Shown here: positions 7,213-12,313 of the stretch, piece after piece
Numbering within the stretch: position 1 is the first letter of the stretch
Layout of the letters: the number at the start of each line of letters is the position of its first letter
Source of the DNA: a virus
Direction: 5' to 3' (one strand)
Length of the DNA: 31,732 nucleotides
IMG/VR virus record: IMGVR_UViG_3300027659_000132
Coordinates: 1 to 31,732 of that record
Made by a program: the position numbers and the translations under genes
Notes under the pieces: model-generated
Databases searched by the model: none
Seen by the model: the letters and a program-made list of their open reading frames with translations, nothing else
What the model was told of the DNA's origin: nothing

Positions 7213-7310
7213 TGGTAGTCAAAGGCGAACGTAAACCATGTCCGTGTGACTTCCCGATTGGGAGAACACCCCTCGTATGTGGTAAACCTGAAGACGATGA
7301 CGACGACTGA
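7212..7310 (+). CDS. Very small Cys-containing peptide
   Basis: A 32-residue frame whose ATG overlaps the upstream stop (TGATG, 7210-7214). It has a CPC pair (Cys10, Cys12), Cys23, and a C-terminus of six acidic residues, consistent with a zinc knuckle followed by an acidic tail. It overlaps the next gene by 14 bases in another frame. The stretch TGACTTCCCGA recurs in both genes. The tight fit supports translation, but its size leaves doubt. Confidence 0.45.
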   Translation: MVVKGERKPCPCDFPIGRTPLVCGKPEDDDDD

Positions 7311-7494
7311 TGACTTCCCGAATGGTAACTGTGTCCACCCGTGCGGGCATATGGGTATGTGTGACCATTGCGGGACAGTCGGTAAAGCGGTGCAGTTGTG
7401 GACAGACTTTGAGATAGAGGGCTGTGAATGTCTCTGTCATAAAGCAAGAAAACTATTCGTTGGCGTAGCAAAGAAAACTAAGGGGCGCAAGTGA
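7297..7494 (+). CDS. Small Cys/His-rich putative zinc protein
   Basis: A 65-residue protein starting MTTTDDFPNGNCVHPCGHM. Cys12, Cys16, Cys22, Cys25, Cys43, Cys45 and Cys47, with His14, His18, His24 and His48, provide enough ligands for two zinc sites. The tail is strongly basic (KKTKGRK). The start at 7297 is preferred over 7246 because it places the frame just inside the end of the preceding short gene. The stop overlaps the WhiB GTG (AAGTGAG), so it may be co-translated with WhiB. Nucleic-acid binding is inferred. Confidence 0.65.
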   Translation: MTTTDDFPNGNCVHPCGHMGMCDHCGTVGKAVQLWTDFEIEGCECLCHKARKLFVGVAKKTKGRK

Positions 7495-7751
7495 GAGAAT
7501 TAGAGTTGGGTTGGTATGACCGTGCGCGATGCAAAGGTATGGACGCCAAGATATTTTTCCCTGATATACCTGCTGGGTTGAACCATCGCGGTGTGTTTGA
7601 TGAGGCGGTGAAGGTGTGCGGGCTGTGCTCGGTGCGCCGTGAGTGCTTGGCTCTTGCTATGCAGGCGGAGACAACTGACATTCGCAGGTTCGGTGTGTTC
7701 GGTGGCAAGACTCCACGTCAGCGCGATGCTTTGGGTAAAAATAAAAAGTAG
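7491..7751 (+). CDS. WhiB-family transcriptional regulator
   Basis: An 86-residue protein with the four iron-sulfur-cluster cysteines in the WhiB arrangement: Cys14, then Cys43-x2-Cys46 and Cys52 (VCGLCSVRREC). It also has the FFP motif (22-24) and the GVFGG turn (68-72), followed by a basic KTPRQRD tail that would touch DNA. Family members bind the principal sigma factor and adjust transcription or redox responses. Some phage WhiB proteins block host WhiB and alter septation. Its presence is the strongest pointer to an actinobacterial host. It is the last plus-strand gene before the convergent terminator. Confidence 0.9.
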   Translation: MRELELGWYDRARCKGMDAKIFFPDIPAGLNHRGVFDEAVKVCGLCSVRRECLALAMQAETTDIRRFGVFGGKTPRQRDALGKNKK

Positions 7752-7795
7752 CCCTGCTCTACCACAGGAAGGGGAAACCGTGGGAGCAAGGCTAC
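7748..7795. terminator. Hairpin between convergent operons (best as minus-strand intrinsic terminator)
   Basis: GTAGCC-c-TGCTC-ta-CCAC (7748-7765) pairs with GTGG-ga-GCA-a-GGCTAC (7780-7795), leaving a 14-base loop. On the minus strand the stem is followed by CTTTTTATTTTTAC, a good U-rich tract, so minus-strand transcripts should end here. Plus-strand transcripts lack a U tract but may also stop. The 5' arm overlaps the end of the WhiB gene. Confidence 0.7.
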
Positions 7796-7811
7796 TCGGA
7801 CTGTAATACTA

Positions 7812-8138
7812 TCAGACTTGGGTGTAGTACAACTTCCACCCGTCACATGCGTCACTGTTCATGGCGCAATGCTTTGCTGTTTGCTCGGACTGAAAGCGCC
7901 GTGCCTTCGCCATGTCTAATGACCAACAGTTGTCTGTTGTCTTGGCGGTGGCGAGGTGTCTGCCTGTCCAGTATTTATCTATAGACGGGTGCTTACCGCA
8001 ACGCTTGACCACCCACGTGTATGTCGGTAGTGGCTGTGTCGTTGGGTGATTCTTCCTGTCGTAAGGCTTGACCCTGCGGAACAAGGTGAGTGCAATGTCA
8101 ATGGTTGGTCGTTGCTGTATCCACTTACTTAGTTTCAT
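7812..8138 (-). CDS. Hypothetical protein, last gene of the minus-strand block
   Basis: A 108-residue basic protein beginning MKLSKWIQQRPTIDIAL, with many Lys, Arg, Thr and Trp and three Cys. A GAGGAG ribosome-binding site lies seven bases before the ATG, inside the preceding 53-residue gene, which it overlaps by 14 bases. The stop falls 17 bases before the convergent hairpin. The central part, with a Trp-Val-Val strand and Lys/Arg clusters (about 40-75), may be nucleic-acid binding. No family is recognised. Confidence 0.65.
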   Translation of the reverse strand: MKLSKWIQQRPTIDIALTLFRRVKPYDRKNHPTTQPLPTYTWVVKRCGKHPSIDKYWTGRHLATAKTTDNCWSLDMAKARRFQSEQTAKHCAMNSDACDGWKLYYTQV

Positions 8139-8286
8139 TGGCGGTCTCCTCGTACTGTAGCCAGTCGTTGATTAGTACTGTCCAACCCCAACGCTTGCGT
8201 AGTATCTCTACAACCTCGCGTGCTGTTGGTTCGTTGGTGATGTTGTGGTGTACCCATTCTTCCAAGATGTCTGATGTAGTTCTCAT
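8125..8286 (-). CDS. Small hypothetical protein
   Basis: A 53-residue frame beginning MRTTSDILEEWVHHNITNEP. Its ATG overlaps the stop of the upstream gene (ATGA) and its 3' end overlaps the next gene by 14 bases and contains that gene's GAGGAG ribosome-binding site. Predicted mostly helical, with several Trp (EEWVHH, KRWGWTV, NDWLQYEE). It fills the only gap in this otherwise back-to-back operon, which is the main reason to accept it. The function is unknown. Confidence 0.65.
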   Translation of the reverse strand: MRTTSDILEEWVHHNITNEPTAREVVEILRKRWGWTVLINDWLQYEETANETK

Positions 8287-8681
8287 TCGGATACCGCATC
8301 TTGTAGTTCTTCAATCACTTCAATGATTTGCTGTTGGGTTAGGTGCTTGCTCATCTCATGGACAAGCCAGTCCACAGGGTCATGTAATCTACGTGCATTG
8401 CCATCTATCAGTTGGTACTGTGTGTCGCCCATCGGTATGCGGTTCATTGCTTGCAAGCCCAACGTGAAGCGGTCAGTCAGTTTGTCTGTGCCTTCAAGGT
8501 ATTCACCGTCACCTTGATAGTCGCTTTCCCATTGGTCATAACTCTCGTTGTAGACCGTGCCATAGGGGAAGAAACCTTCTTCGTTCTCGGTGTCGTGATA
8601 CCACAAGTCAAGACTGCTGTCGTAAGTCACGATGTAATGGTGCTGTCTGACTGTCTCTAAGTTCAGGTCATAGATTTTCAT
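8283..8681 (-). CDS. Hypothetical acidic protein
   Basis: A 132-residue, strongly acidic, Tyr/Asp-rich protein (DLWYHDTENEEGFFPYG; SDYQGDGEYLEG) with a C-terminal helix ending in LQDAVSE. The ATG overlaps the upstream gene by 14 bases and has an AAGGAG ribosome-binding site. High negative charge and aromatic content are reminiscent of small phage proteins that mimic DNA surfaces or inhibit host enzymes, but there is no motif to prove this. The family is unknown. Confidence 0.65.
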   Translation of the reverse strand: MKIYDLNLETVRQHHYIVTYDSSLDLWYHDTENEEGFFPYGTVYNESYDQWESDYQGDGEYLEGTDKLTDRFTLGLQAMNRIPMGDTQYQLIDGNARRLHDPVDWLVHEMSKHLTQQQIIEVIEELQDAVSE

Positions 8682-8859
8682 TGGCTGTCTCCTTGTCCTT
8701 CATGCCCTGCTCAATAAGAAACTGGGCTTGGTTTAGTTGCTCTAACATTCCGAAGGTTTGCATTGGGCGTAGTTCGCCCTGTCGCACTCCTTCTGTGAGT
8801 AGAAATCTCAAGTCCTCAAATCCTCGGATAATTTCTGCGCGGATAGTTTCCTTAGTCAT
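8668..8859 (-). CDS. Small helical hypothetical protein
   Basis: A 63-residue all-helical protein starting MTKETIRAEIIRGFEDLRF. Its ATG overlaps the stop of the gene before it (ATGA), and AAAGGAG lies at the proper distance inside that gene. No Cys, no membrane segment, no recognised family. Gln/Glu-rich helices about 35-55 could mediate oligomerisation. Confidence 0.6.
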   Translation of the reverse strand: MTKETIRAEIIRGFEDLRFLLTEGVRQGELRPMQTFGMLEQLNQAQFLIEQGMKDKETANENL

Positions 8860-9026
8860 TGCTGTTCTCCTTTGTATGTTGCTTCTAGTTCCCGTTCATG
8901 CCAGCCGATAACCTGAACACCGTCAGTGTGGATATAGTCCATTGCACATCCGTTGTCGTGGGTATCTGTGTCTATCGCTAGTACGAGAGTTACCTCTACT
9001 AGTTTGGTTGTCTCTAATGCTTTCAT
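8856..9026 (-). CDS. Small hypothetical protein
   Basis: A 56-residue protein starting MKALETTKLVEVTLVLAI. The ATG at 9026 is preferred over 9086 because AAGGAGAACAGCA, the recurring leader of this block, lies just upstream and the longer version would run across it. Alternating strands (VEVTLVLAIDTD; VQVIGWHERELEA) suggest a small beta-sheet fold. The C-terminal YKGEQQ is encoded by the ribosome-binding site of the next gene. Confidence 0.65.
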   Translation of the reverse strand: MKALETTKLVEVTLVLAIDTDTHDNGCAMDYIHTDGVQVIGWHERELEATYKGEQQ

Positions 9027-9057
9027 TGCTGTTCTCCTTCGTTGTTGGTTGTTTGTT

Positions 9058-9441
9058 TTATATTGAAATATGTATCTCAAACTCATCTTTGTTCATGTAA
9101 TCAAACACATCTCTTGCCACATCCTCGGCATCGTCTTCGTCCTCTGCTTCAACACAAACTCTGCTGATAACCGTGACCAAGAACTCATCATCGTCATCAA
9201 ACTCCTCTGTGATTTCGCACTGAACAAACTGCTCTGTAAGCGCATCATCTTTGTATAGGTTCCACGCTTTCCAACAGTCCTCGTGTAGTTCCTCTTCAAC
9301 TAGTTCAACATCATCAAACTCAAAGTCTCTTGCGGTGTACCAATCGCCATAGAACTCTTGTTTCATTCGGGCTACTGCTTCCACTTCTGACTTCGCGTGT
9401 ATCTTTTCTAAGTTCCAAACCGAAACCGAGTACTTGTTCAT
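9058..9441 (-). CDS. Hypothetical very acidic protein
   Basis: A 127-residue protein starting MNKYSVSVWNLEKIHAKSE. The ATG at 9441 overlaps the upstream stop (ATGA) and has an AAGGGAGAA ribosome-binding site, so it is preferred over 9477. The first 30 residues form a strand-helix unit; the rest is extremely rich in Asp and Glu, with two blocks (DFEFDDVELVEEELHED and EDEDDAEDVARD). The charge pattern would suit a DNA-mimic or an antirestriction-type protein, which is speculation. Confidence 0.65.
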   Translation of the reverse strand: MNKYSVSVWNLEKIHAKSEVEAVARMKQEFYGDWYTARDFEFDDVELVEEELHEDCWKAWNLYKDDALTEQFVQCEITEEFDDDDEFLVTVISRVCVEAEDEDDAEDVARDVFDYMNKDEFEIHISI

Positions 9442-9773
9442 TCTTCTTCTCCCTTTATGTAGCCGAGCGGATACCATTCGTCACCACATTCAGCACAGGT
9501 ATAGCCATCGGGGTATCCCTCTTCGTATGCTGGTTGTGATGATGCTCCTTTGTTTCTTGGTTCGTTAGCGCATTGAAAACAAACCAAACCACCCTCATCT
9601 AAAGAGATACCAATTGCCCTTTCTTCTGTTGGACAGTCTGAATATGGGTTCTCATTACCTTCGTTGTCTTCACACCCACACCAGTTGAATATCGCAACCT
9701 GTGTTTCGTGTGTTAGGTCAGCCATTTCGCCCCAACTATATGAGCGTTGGCTTGGGTCTATGTCTTGCTTCAT
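9438..9773 (-). CDS. Zinc-ribbon-like Cys-rich protein
   Basis: A 111-residue acidic protein with seven cysteines in knuckle-like pairs: Cys32-x-Cys34, Cys47, Cys65-x2-Cys68 (VCFQCAN) and Cys93-x2-Cys96 (YTCAECGDEWYPLG). The last pair followed by an aromatic turn is typical of zinc ribbons. The recurring leader with AAGGAGAATAGCA precedes the ATG. Its C-terminal KGEEE is encoded by the next gene's ribosome-binding site. Role unknown; RNA-polymerase or DNA contact is plausible. Confidence 0.65.
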   Translation of the reverse strand: MKQDIDPSQRSYSWGEMADLTHETQVAIFNWCGCEDNEGNENPYSDCPTEERAIGISLDEGGLVCFQCANEPRNKGASSQPAYEEGYPDGYTCAECGDEWYPLGYIKGEEE

Positions 9774-9794
9774 TGCTATTCTCCTTCGTTGTTG

Positions 9795-9998
9795 TTACTT
9801 GAACTCAACTGTTTTGATAGTTGAGAGTGGAATTGAAAAGTCGTACATACAATCTTTCACTAGGTGCATTGCGTTGAAATCAACTGTCTCGTTGTTCAGC
9901 GACATCACCGTTACTTCTTTGTATACGCTTTGGTCTGTTCTAATTTCTACAAAGTCACCTGTCTCGCAGGCTTGTTTGAGTATTCCCTTTACTGACAT
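9795..9998 (-). CDS. Small beta-rich hypothetical protein, first gene of its operon
   Basis: A 67-residue protein starting MSVKGILKQACETGDFVEI. Alternating strands (DFVEIRT, YKEVTVMSLN, TVDFNAMHLV, IPLSTIKTVEF) fit a small SH3- or Sm-like barrel. The ATG is preceded by the leader with AAGGAGAACGGGA, and a consensus promoter lies 31 bases upstream. It heads the run of minus-strand genes down to the hairpin at 7748-7795. No named family is recognised. Confidence 0.65.
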   Translation of the reverse strand: MSVKGILKQACETGDFVEIRTDQSVYKEVTVMSLNNETVDFNAMHLVKDCMYDFSIPLSTIKTVEFK

Positions 9999-10028
9999 TC
10001 CCGTTCTCCTTCGTTGTTGTTATGTTCT

Positions 10029-10057
10029 ACCGTAGTACGAATACTACAGGATGTCAA
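10029..10057 (-). promoter_or_regulatory. Sigma70-like promoter with palindromic operator in the spacer
   Basis: On the minus strand TTGACA (10057-10052) is followed after exactly 17 bases by TACGGT (10034-10029). The spacer and -10 hold a perfect inverted repeat, GTAGTA (10032-10037), CGAA, TACTAC (10042-10047). A protein bound here would block polymerase. It would drive the operon that starts at 9998. Confidence 0.7.
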
Positions 10058-10076
10058 GGACTGTCCTCTCTATCGT

Positions 10077-10116
10077 GGGTGTCGGGGACTTGAACCCCGA
10101 TGTCTGCCAGTCACCC
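10077..10116 (-). other. tRNA T-arm-like nested hairpin in a non-coding gap
   Basis: Read on the minus strand, CGGGG-TTCAAGT-CCCCG forms a stem-loop identical in layout to a tRNA T-arm (5-6 bp stem, 7-base TTCAAnn loop). It is enclosed by a second stem, GGGTG (minus, 10116-10112) with CACCC (10081-10077), with an 11-base bulge on one side. No 5' acceptor, D-arm or proper anticodon arm can be folded, so it is not a complete tRNA. It lies just after the stop of the 10124-10279 gene and before the promoter at 10057. Confidence 0.55.
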
Positions 10117-10123
10117 GACCTAC

Positions 10124-10279
10124 TTAGCGCAGGACTGTTGCTGTATGGCTGTATGCAGCGTCCTGTGATGTGCAGGTATTTATTCCCCAAGAAGGGTGTT
10201 GGCGCAAAGTCTCTAGTGTTTTTTCCACTAGTTTGTTGCACTCCTCACAATCCTCGTGTCTAGTTGTAATCCTTTTCAT
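10124..10279 (-). CDS. Small hypothetical protein with a CxxC
   Basis: A 51-residue protein starting MKRITTRHEDCEECNKLVEK. The ATG at 10279 is preferred over 10354 because AAAGGGAGAAGG lies upstream and the longer frame overlaps the previous gene. Cys11, Cys14 and the nearby His8 could bind metal; a basic/acidic helix follows. The C-terminal third looks unstructured. The upstream leader is a 19-base exact copy of that before the 10569 gene. Function unknown. Confidence 0.5.
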   Translation of the reverse strand: MKRITTRHEDCEECNKLVEKTLETLRQHPSWGINTCTSQDAAYSHTATVLR

Positions 10280-10291
10280 GTCACCCCCTTC

Positions 10292-10310
10292 TCCCTTTCG
10301 TGTTGCTTGT
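10292..10310 (-). repeat. Leader repeat, copy 1
   Basis: A 19-base block (TCCCTTTCGTGTTGCTTGT on the plus strand, ACAAGCAACACGAAAGGGA when transcribed) found again at 10576-10594. Each copy sits just before a minus-strand start codon and supplies the ribosome-binding site. The ATG distance differs (13 against 7 bases), so the duplication is of the leader rather than of the gene. Confidence 0.75.
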
Positions 10311-10311
10311 C

Positions 10312-10569
10312 TTATGACAAGTTCTGTTTCATCTTCTTGTGTCCATATCGGCAAGCACTTTTATACGAGCCTTCGCTGAACTCAATCTGATATTCCATGT
10401 CATCCAAGAAGTCGGCTATCGCTTCATCCGAGATGTCAATTTCAACAGTGCTTTTCAGAACTCTGACCACCCTGATAACCGCACCACTTCTATCAACATG
10501 AGTGTCACCTTCGTAAAGTCTGCTCATATGGTCAGACATTGCGCTTGATGGCATTTTCATCCGCTTCAT
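10312..10569 (-). CDS. Hypothetical protein
   Basis: An 85-residue protein starting MKRMKMPSSAMSDHMSRLY. It has a basic N-terminus, a central strand-rich section (AVIRVVRVLKSTVEIDIS) and an acidic helix (DEAIADFLDDMEYQIEF). A perfect-looking promoter and the CACGAAAGGG leader lie directly upstream, giving a confident start. No family is recognised. It heads a short unit with the 10124-10279 gene. Confidence 0.65.
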   Translation of the reverse strand: MKRMKMPSSAMSDHMSRLYEGDTHVDRSGAVIRVVRVLKSTVEIDISDEAIADFLDDMEYQIEFSEGSYKSACRYGHKKMKQNLS

Positions 10570-10575
10570 ATTGTT

Positions 10576-10594
10576 TCCCTTTCGTGTTGCTTGT
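10576..10594 (-). repeat. Leader repeat, copy 2
   Basis: Exact 19-base match to 10292-10310. It lies between the -10 at 10605-10600 and the start codon at 10569, so it forms most of this gene's 5' untranslated region and includes the AAAGGGA ribosome-binding site. Confidence 0.75.
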
Positions 10595-10599
10595 TACTA

Positions 10600-10628
10600 A
10601 GTGTATCACACATCATTGTCCCTGTCAA
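10600..10628 (-). promoter_or_regulatory. Consensus sigma70-like promoter
   Basis: TTGACA (10628-10623) and TACACT (10605-10600) on the minus strand are separated by exactly 17 bases. The start codon at 10569 lies 30 bases past the -10 with the CACGAAAGGG leader between them. No inverted repeat is seen in the spacer, but two SOS-box-like palindromes lie 54-87 bases upstream of the -35. Confidence 0.75.
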
Positions 10629-10681
10629 GGATTATCTTTGTGAAATATGTCATACCCTCAAACCCTTACCTGTCATCAAAC

Positions 10682-10695
10682 CGAACACCTGTTCG
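10682..10695. promoter_or_regulatory. SOS-box-like palindrome
   Basis: CGAACA-CC-TGTTCG: perfect 6-bp arms. It matches the Gram-positive/actinobacterial LexA box CGAAC-RNRY-GTTCG except for one central base. It lies between the end of the 10720-10911 gene and the promoter at 10628. Confidence 0.5.
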
Positions 10696-10696
10696 C

Positions 10697-10710
10697 CAAA
10701 CATATGTTCG
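10697..10710. promoter_or_regulatory. SOS-box-like palindrome
   Basis: CAAACATATGTTCG differs from the CGAAC-RNRY-GTTCG pattern by one outer base. It is separated from the previous palindrome by one base. The pair sits directly after the stop of the 10720-10911 gene, so weak hairpin termination is an alternative role. Confidence 0.5.
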
Positions 10711-10719
10711 CCTGATATA

Positions 10720-10911
10720 TCACGAGATGAGAACTCCTGTCGCTTCGTGCCATGCTTCTCCTTCGCCTGACATTGGCTTGACTTTGTAGTCCAAGTTGCC
10801 GTATCTGCTTCGGGCGTCAAGTATCTGCACCGAGAAGGTGAGTTGTGTGCCTGACACTCTGAGCGTGGCTGTCTTGCCGATGTTCTGTGCTAGTTCTTGT
10901 GCTGTTGCCAT
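10720..10911 (-). CDS. Small beta-rich hypothetical protein
   Basis: A 63-residue protein starting MATAQELAQNIGKTATLRV. Strands about 14-32 (TATLRVSGTQLTFSVQILDA) and 36-47 (YGNLDYKVKPM) suggest a small barrel such as an SH3- or OB-like fold. The ATG overlaps the upstream stop (TAATG). It is the last gene of the 11625 operon. No family recognised. Confidence 0.65.
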   Translation of the reverse strand: MATAQELAQNIGKTATLRVSGTQLTFSVQILDARSRYGNLDYKVKPMSGEGEAWHEATGVLIS

Positions 10912-11165
10912 TAGTTGCCTGCCTTCGCTTCTTCTCGTTCTTCTTCTAGTTCTTCTTGAACTTCGCGGTCTAGTTTTCGTACTCTCCGCATTTGCTCTAC
11001 TGCTTGCCCTGTCTTGTCCATGAGGTGGTCGTATGCCCGTTCGTATGCGGTCTCTATGTCCTCTCTCTCGGTCAGTTCAATGACATCTTCTAACTCTGTG
11101 AGTACCCGTTGCAGGTCTCGCTTCAGGTTGTCTAGTTCTGTTTCGTATCGGTCTTTGGTGTTCAT
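10911..11165 (-). CDS. Coiled-coil hypothetical protein
   Basis: An 84-residue, very charged protein starting MNTKDRYETELDNLKRDLQ. Nearly the whole length fits a long coiled coil with heptad-spaced Leu, Val and Ile (LDNLKRDLQRVLTELEDVIEL). The start overlaps the upstream stop (ATGA). It may bridge partners or dimerise a membrane-bound neighbour; the preceding gene encodes a single-span membrane protein. Function unknown. Confidence 0.65.
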   Translation of the reverse strand: MNTKDRYETELDNLKRDLQRVLTELEDVIELTEREDIETAYERAYDHLMDKTGQAVEQMRRVRKLDREVQEELEEEREEAKAGN

Positions 11166-11332
11166 TGGTTGCCCCTTTTCTTTCGTTCGTTGTCTAGTTT
11201 GTATTGGGTTTCTTGTATGTGTCGGTTTCTTGTGCGCTCTAGGTCAATTCCGAGCCATACACAGAGCCAGTGTGAGCCGATTACGGCTAAGAAGAATAAG
11301 CCTTCTTTGTTGTCGGTGATGAAGTTCCTCAT
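11162..11332 (-). CDS. Small single-span membrane protein
   Basis: A 56-residue protein starting MRNFITDNKEGLFFLAVIG. The ATG at 11332 overlaps the stop of the upstream gene (ATGA), which settles the start against the longer frame from 11575. A membrane segment (about residues 11-28, GLFFLAVIGSHWLCVWLGI) is followed by a basic helical tail. It could be an early membrane-acting phage protein, for example in exclusion. No family recognised. Confidence 0.65.
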   Translation of the reverse strand: MRNFITDNKEGLFFLAVIGSHWLCVWLGIDLERTRNRHIQETQYKLDNERKKRGNQ

Positions 11333-11625
11333 GCTGTGACCTCGCCTGCATAGACCGCCACTGCCCCGTCCGTGATGGTTGAAGTAATCCAGTGACCGCC
11401 CCAATTTGCCCGTGTTAGGTATTCCTGCACGGCTTCGGCGTAGTTCTCGGCTGGCTCTAGTCCATGATTCCATGAAACTATGATTCGTTGCGGGTCTTTC
11501 CCGTGAGCGTTCCCCTCGTAACGCTGTACCGATATTCTTGTGCTTCGGTGGTTGGTTGGCTGTAGGTATTTGCACCTAAGCACTACCCTTCCGTTCGTTG
11601 TTGTCTTGCTTGCTTGCTGTTCCAT
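11329..11625 (-). CDS. Hypothetical protein, first gene of its operon
   Basis: A 98-residue protein starting MEQQASKTTTNGRVVLRCK. Ribosome-binding site AAGGGGAAAC lies just upstream. The N-terminal half is basic with strands (RVVLRCKYLQ; TRISVQRYEG), followed by IIVSWNHGLEPAENYAEA and a C-terminal strand GAVAVYAGEVTA. A mixed alpha/beta fold is likely. No family recognised. A promoter with inverted repeats precedes it. Confidence 0.6.
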   Translation of the reverse strand: MEQQASKTTTNGRVVLRCKYLQPTNHRSTRISVQRYEGNAHGKDPQRIIVSWNHGLEPAENYAEAVQEYLTRANWGGHWITSTITDGAVAVYAGEVTA

Positions 11626-11653
11626 AGTTTCCCCTTGTTGTAGTTATGTCTTA

Positions 11654-11692
11654 CTGTAATACAGCCTAGTGACTGTATCGTGCCCTAGTCAA
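11654..11692 (-). promoter_or_regulatory. Promoter with overlapping inverted repeats
   Basis: On the minus strand TTGACT (11692-11687), 18 bases, TAGGCT (11668-11663). Inverted half-sites overlap the -10 and the spacer: ATACAG (11659-11664), 8 bases, CTGTAT (11673-11678), plus a third half-site forming the 11-base palindrome CTGTA-A-TACAG (11654-11664). The 8-base spacing equals that at 3017-3038, although the half-site sequences differ. Confidence 0.55.
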
Positions 11693-11742
11693 GCCTTGAC
11701 GCTTGTGCCTACCTTCGTAGGGCTAGGGCTACCCCGCAGGGT

Positions 11743-11976
11743 TTACCATTCAGTTTCTGTCAGTGTTTCCCATTCTTCGCCATTCCATTTCTTGGTGGCG
11801 ATTACGGCGACATAGTGTCCGTGCTTATTCTGTCGCCCTAGTAGGTAGTTCAGGCTTTCGGCGTACGATAGAGCGCCGTCTTCGGTTGTTGCCCTGATTA
11901 TGTTCATGACCGAAAAGTTACCGCTCAGTAGTTCTACCCTGTAGGGGTGGCTTTCGGTTGTTAGTGTTGTTTCCAA
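11743..11976 (-). CDS. Hypothetical protein, TTG start
   Basis: A 77-residue protein. No ATG suits; TTG at 11976 has an AAAGGGA ribosome-binding site seven bases upstream within the recurring CAACGAAAGGG leader, which makes it the best start. The sequence RVELLSGNFSVMNIIRATTEDGA followed by NYLLGRQNKHGHYVAVIATK looks like a small alpha/beta protein. A short GC hairpin (ACCC-TGC-GGGGT, minus strand) begins at the stop codon and may slow transcription. No family recognised. Confidence 0.55.
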   Translation of the reverse strand: METTLTTESHPYRVELLSGNFSVMNIIRATTEDGALSYAESLNYLLGRQNKHGHYVAVIATKKWNGEEWETLTETEW

Positions 11977-12065
11977 TGTTGTCCCTTTCGTTGTGTTGTG
12001 TGTCGGCTTTCGCCTTGTCCCTAGTCCCGATTGAACGGCACGGCTTGACCGCTAGGGGAAACTGA

Positions 12066-12239
12066 CTAGAGTCCGCAAGCCTTAAGGAATTTATCCCCAT
12101 CAAATCTTTCGTTATCTTTCCACAATTCTATTGCCAATTCTCTGGCAACTCGCGCAAGCGAGACTTTATCGCCCTCGCTTTCGCTTTCGTTTAAGTCTGC
12201 GAAAACTCGCGCGATTAGTTCGTAGTCTTTTCTTGTCAT
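12066..12239 (-). CDS. Small helical hypothetical protein
   Basis: A 57-residue protein starting MTRKDYELIARVFADLNES. The start at 12239 is chosen over 12395 because CAACGAAAGGGAAAC lies just upstream and the extension would cross a hairpin. The phrase DYELIARVFADL and a later ARELAIELWKDNERFDGDKF are common in short actinophage proteins of unknown role, and the sequence is all helical. Probably a conserved phage family, not named. Confidence 0.65.
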   Translation of the reverse strand: MTRKDYELIARVFADLNESESEGDKVSLARVARELAIELWKDNERFDGDKFLKACGL

Positions 12240-12275
12240 TGTTTTGTTTCCCTTTCGTTGTTCTGACCTCGTCAG

Positions 12276-12313
12276 TAGTGGCGATACCACTAGACCCCCG
12301 AAGGGGTTTCGGT
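12276..12313 (-). promoter_or_regulatory. Two consecutive inverted repeats between minus-strand genes
   Basis: Directly after the stop of the 12314-12502 gene, AGAC and GTCT enclose CCCC-TTC-GGGG, a compact GC hairpin that could terminate transcription although no U tract follows. Next comes TAGTGG (12276-12281), CGATA, CCACTA (12287-12292), a perfect 6-bp inverted repeat with operator-like geometry about 36 bases before the next start codon. No convincing -35/-10 pair is seen. Confidence 0.45.

Noticed and set aside
10060-10140. A complete tRNA gene on the minus strand
   Set aside because: Only the T-arm and a short enclosing stem fold. No matching 5' acceptor strand, D-arm or anticodon arm with U at position 33 was found in either frame of reference.
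11333-11575. N-terminal extension of the small membrane protein
   Set aside because: It runs opposite codon by codon to the well-supported 98-residue gene in another frame, and the ATGA overlap at 11329-11332 marks the true start.
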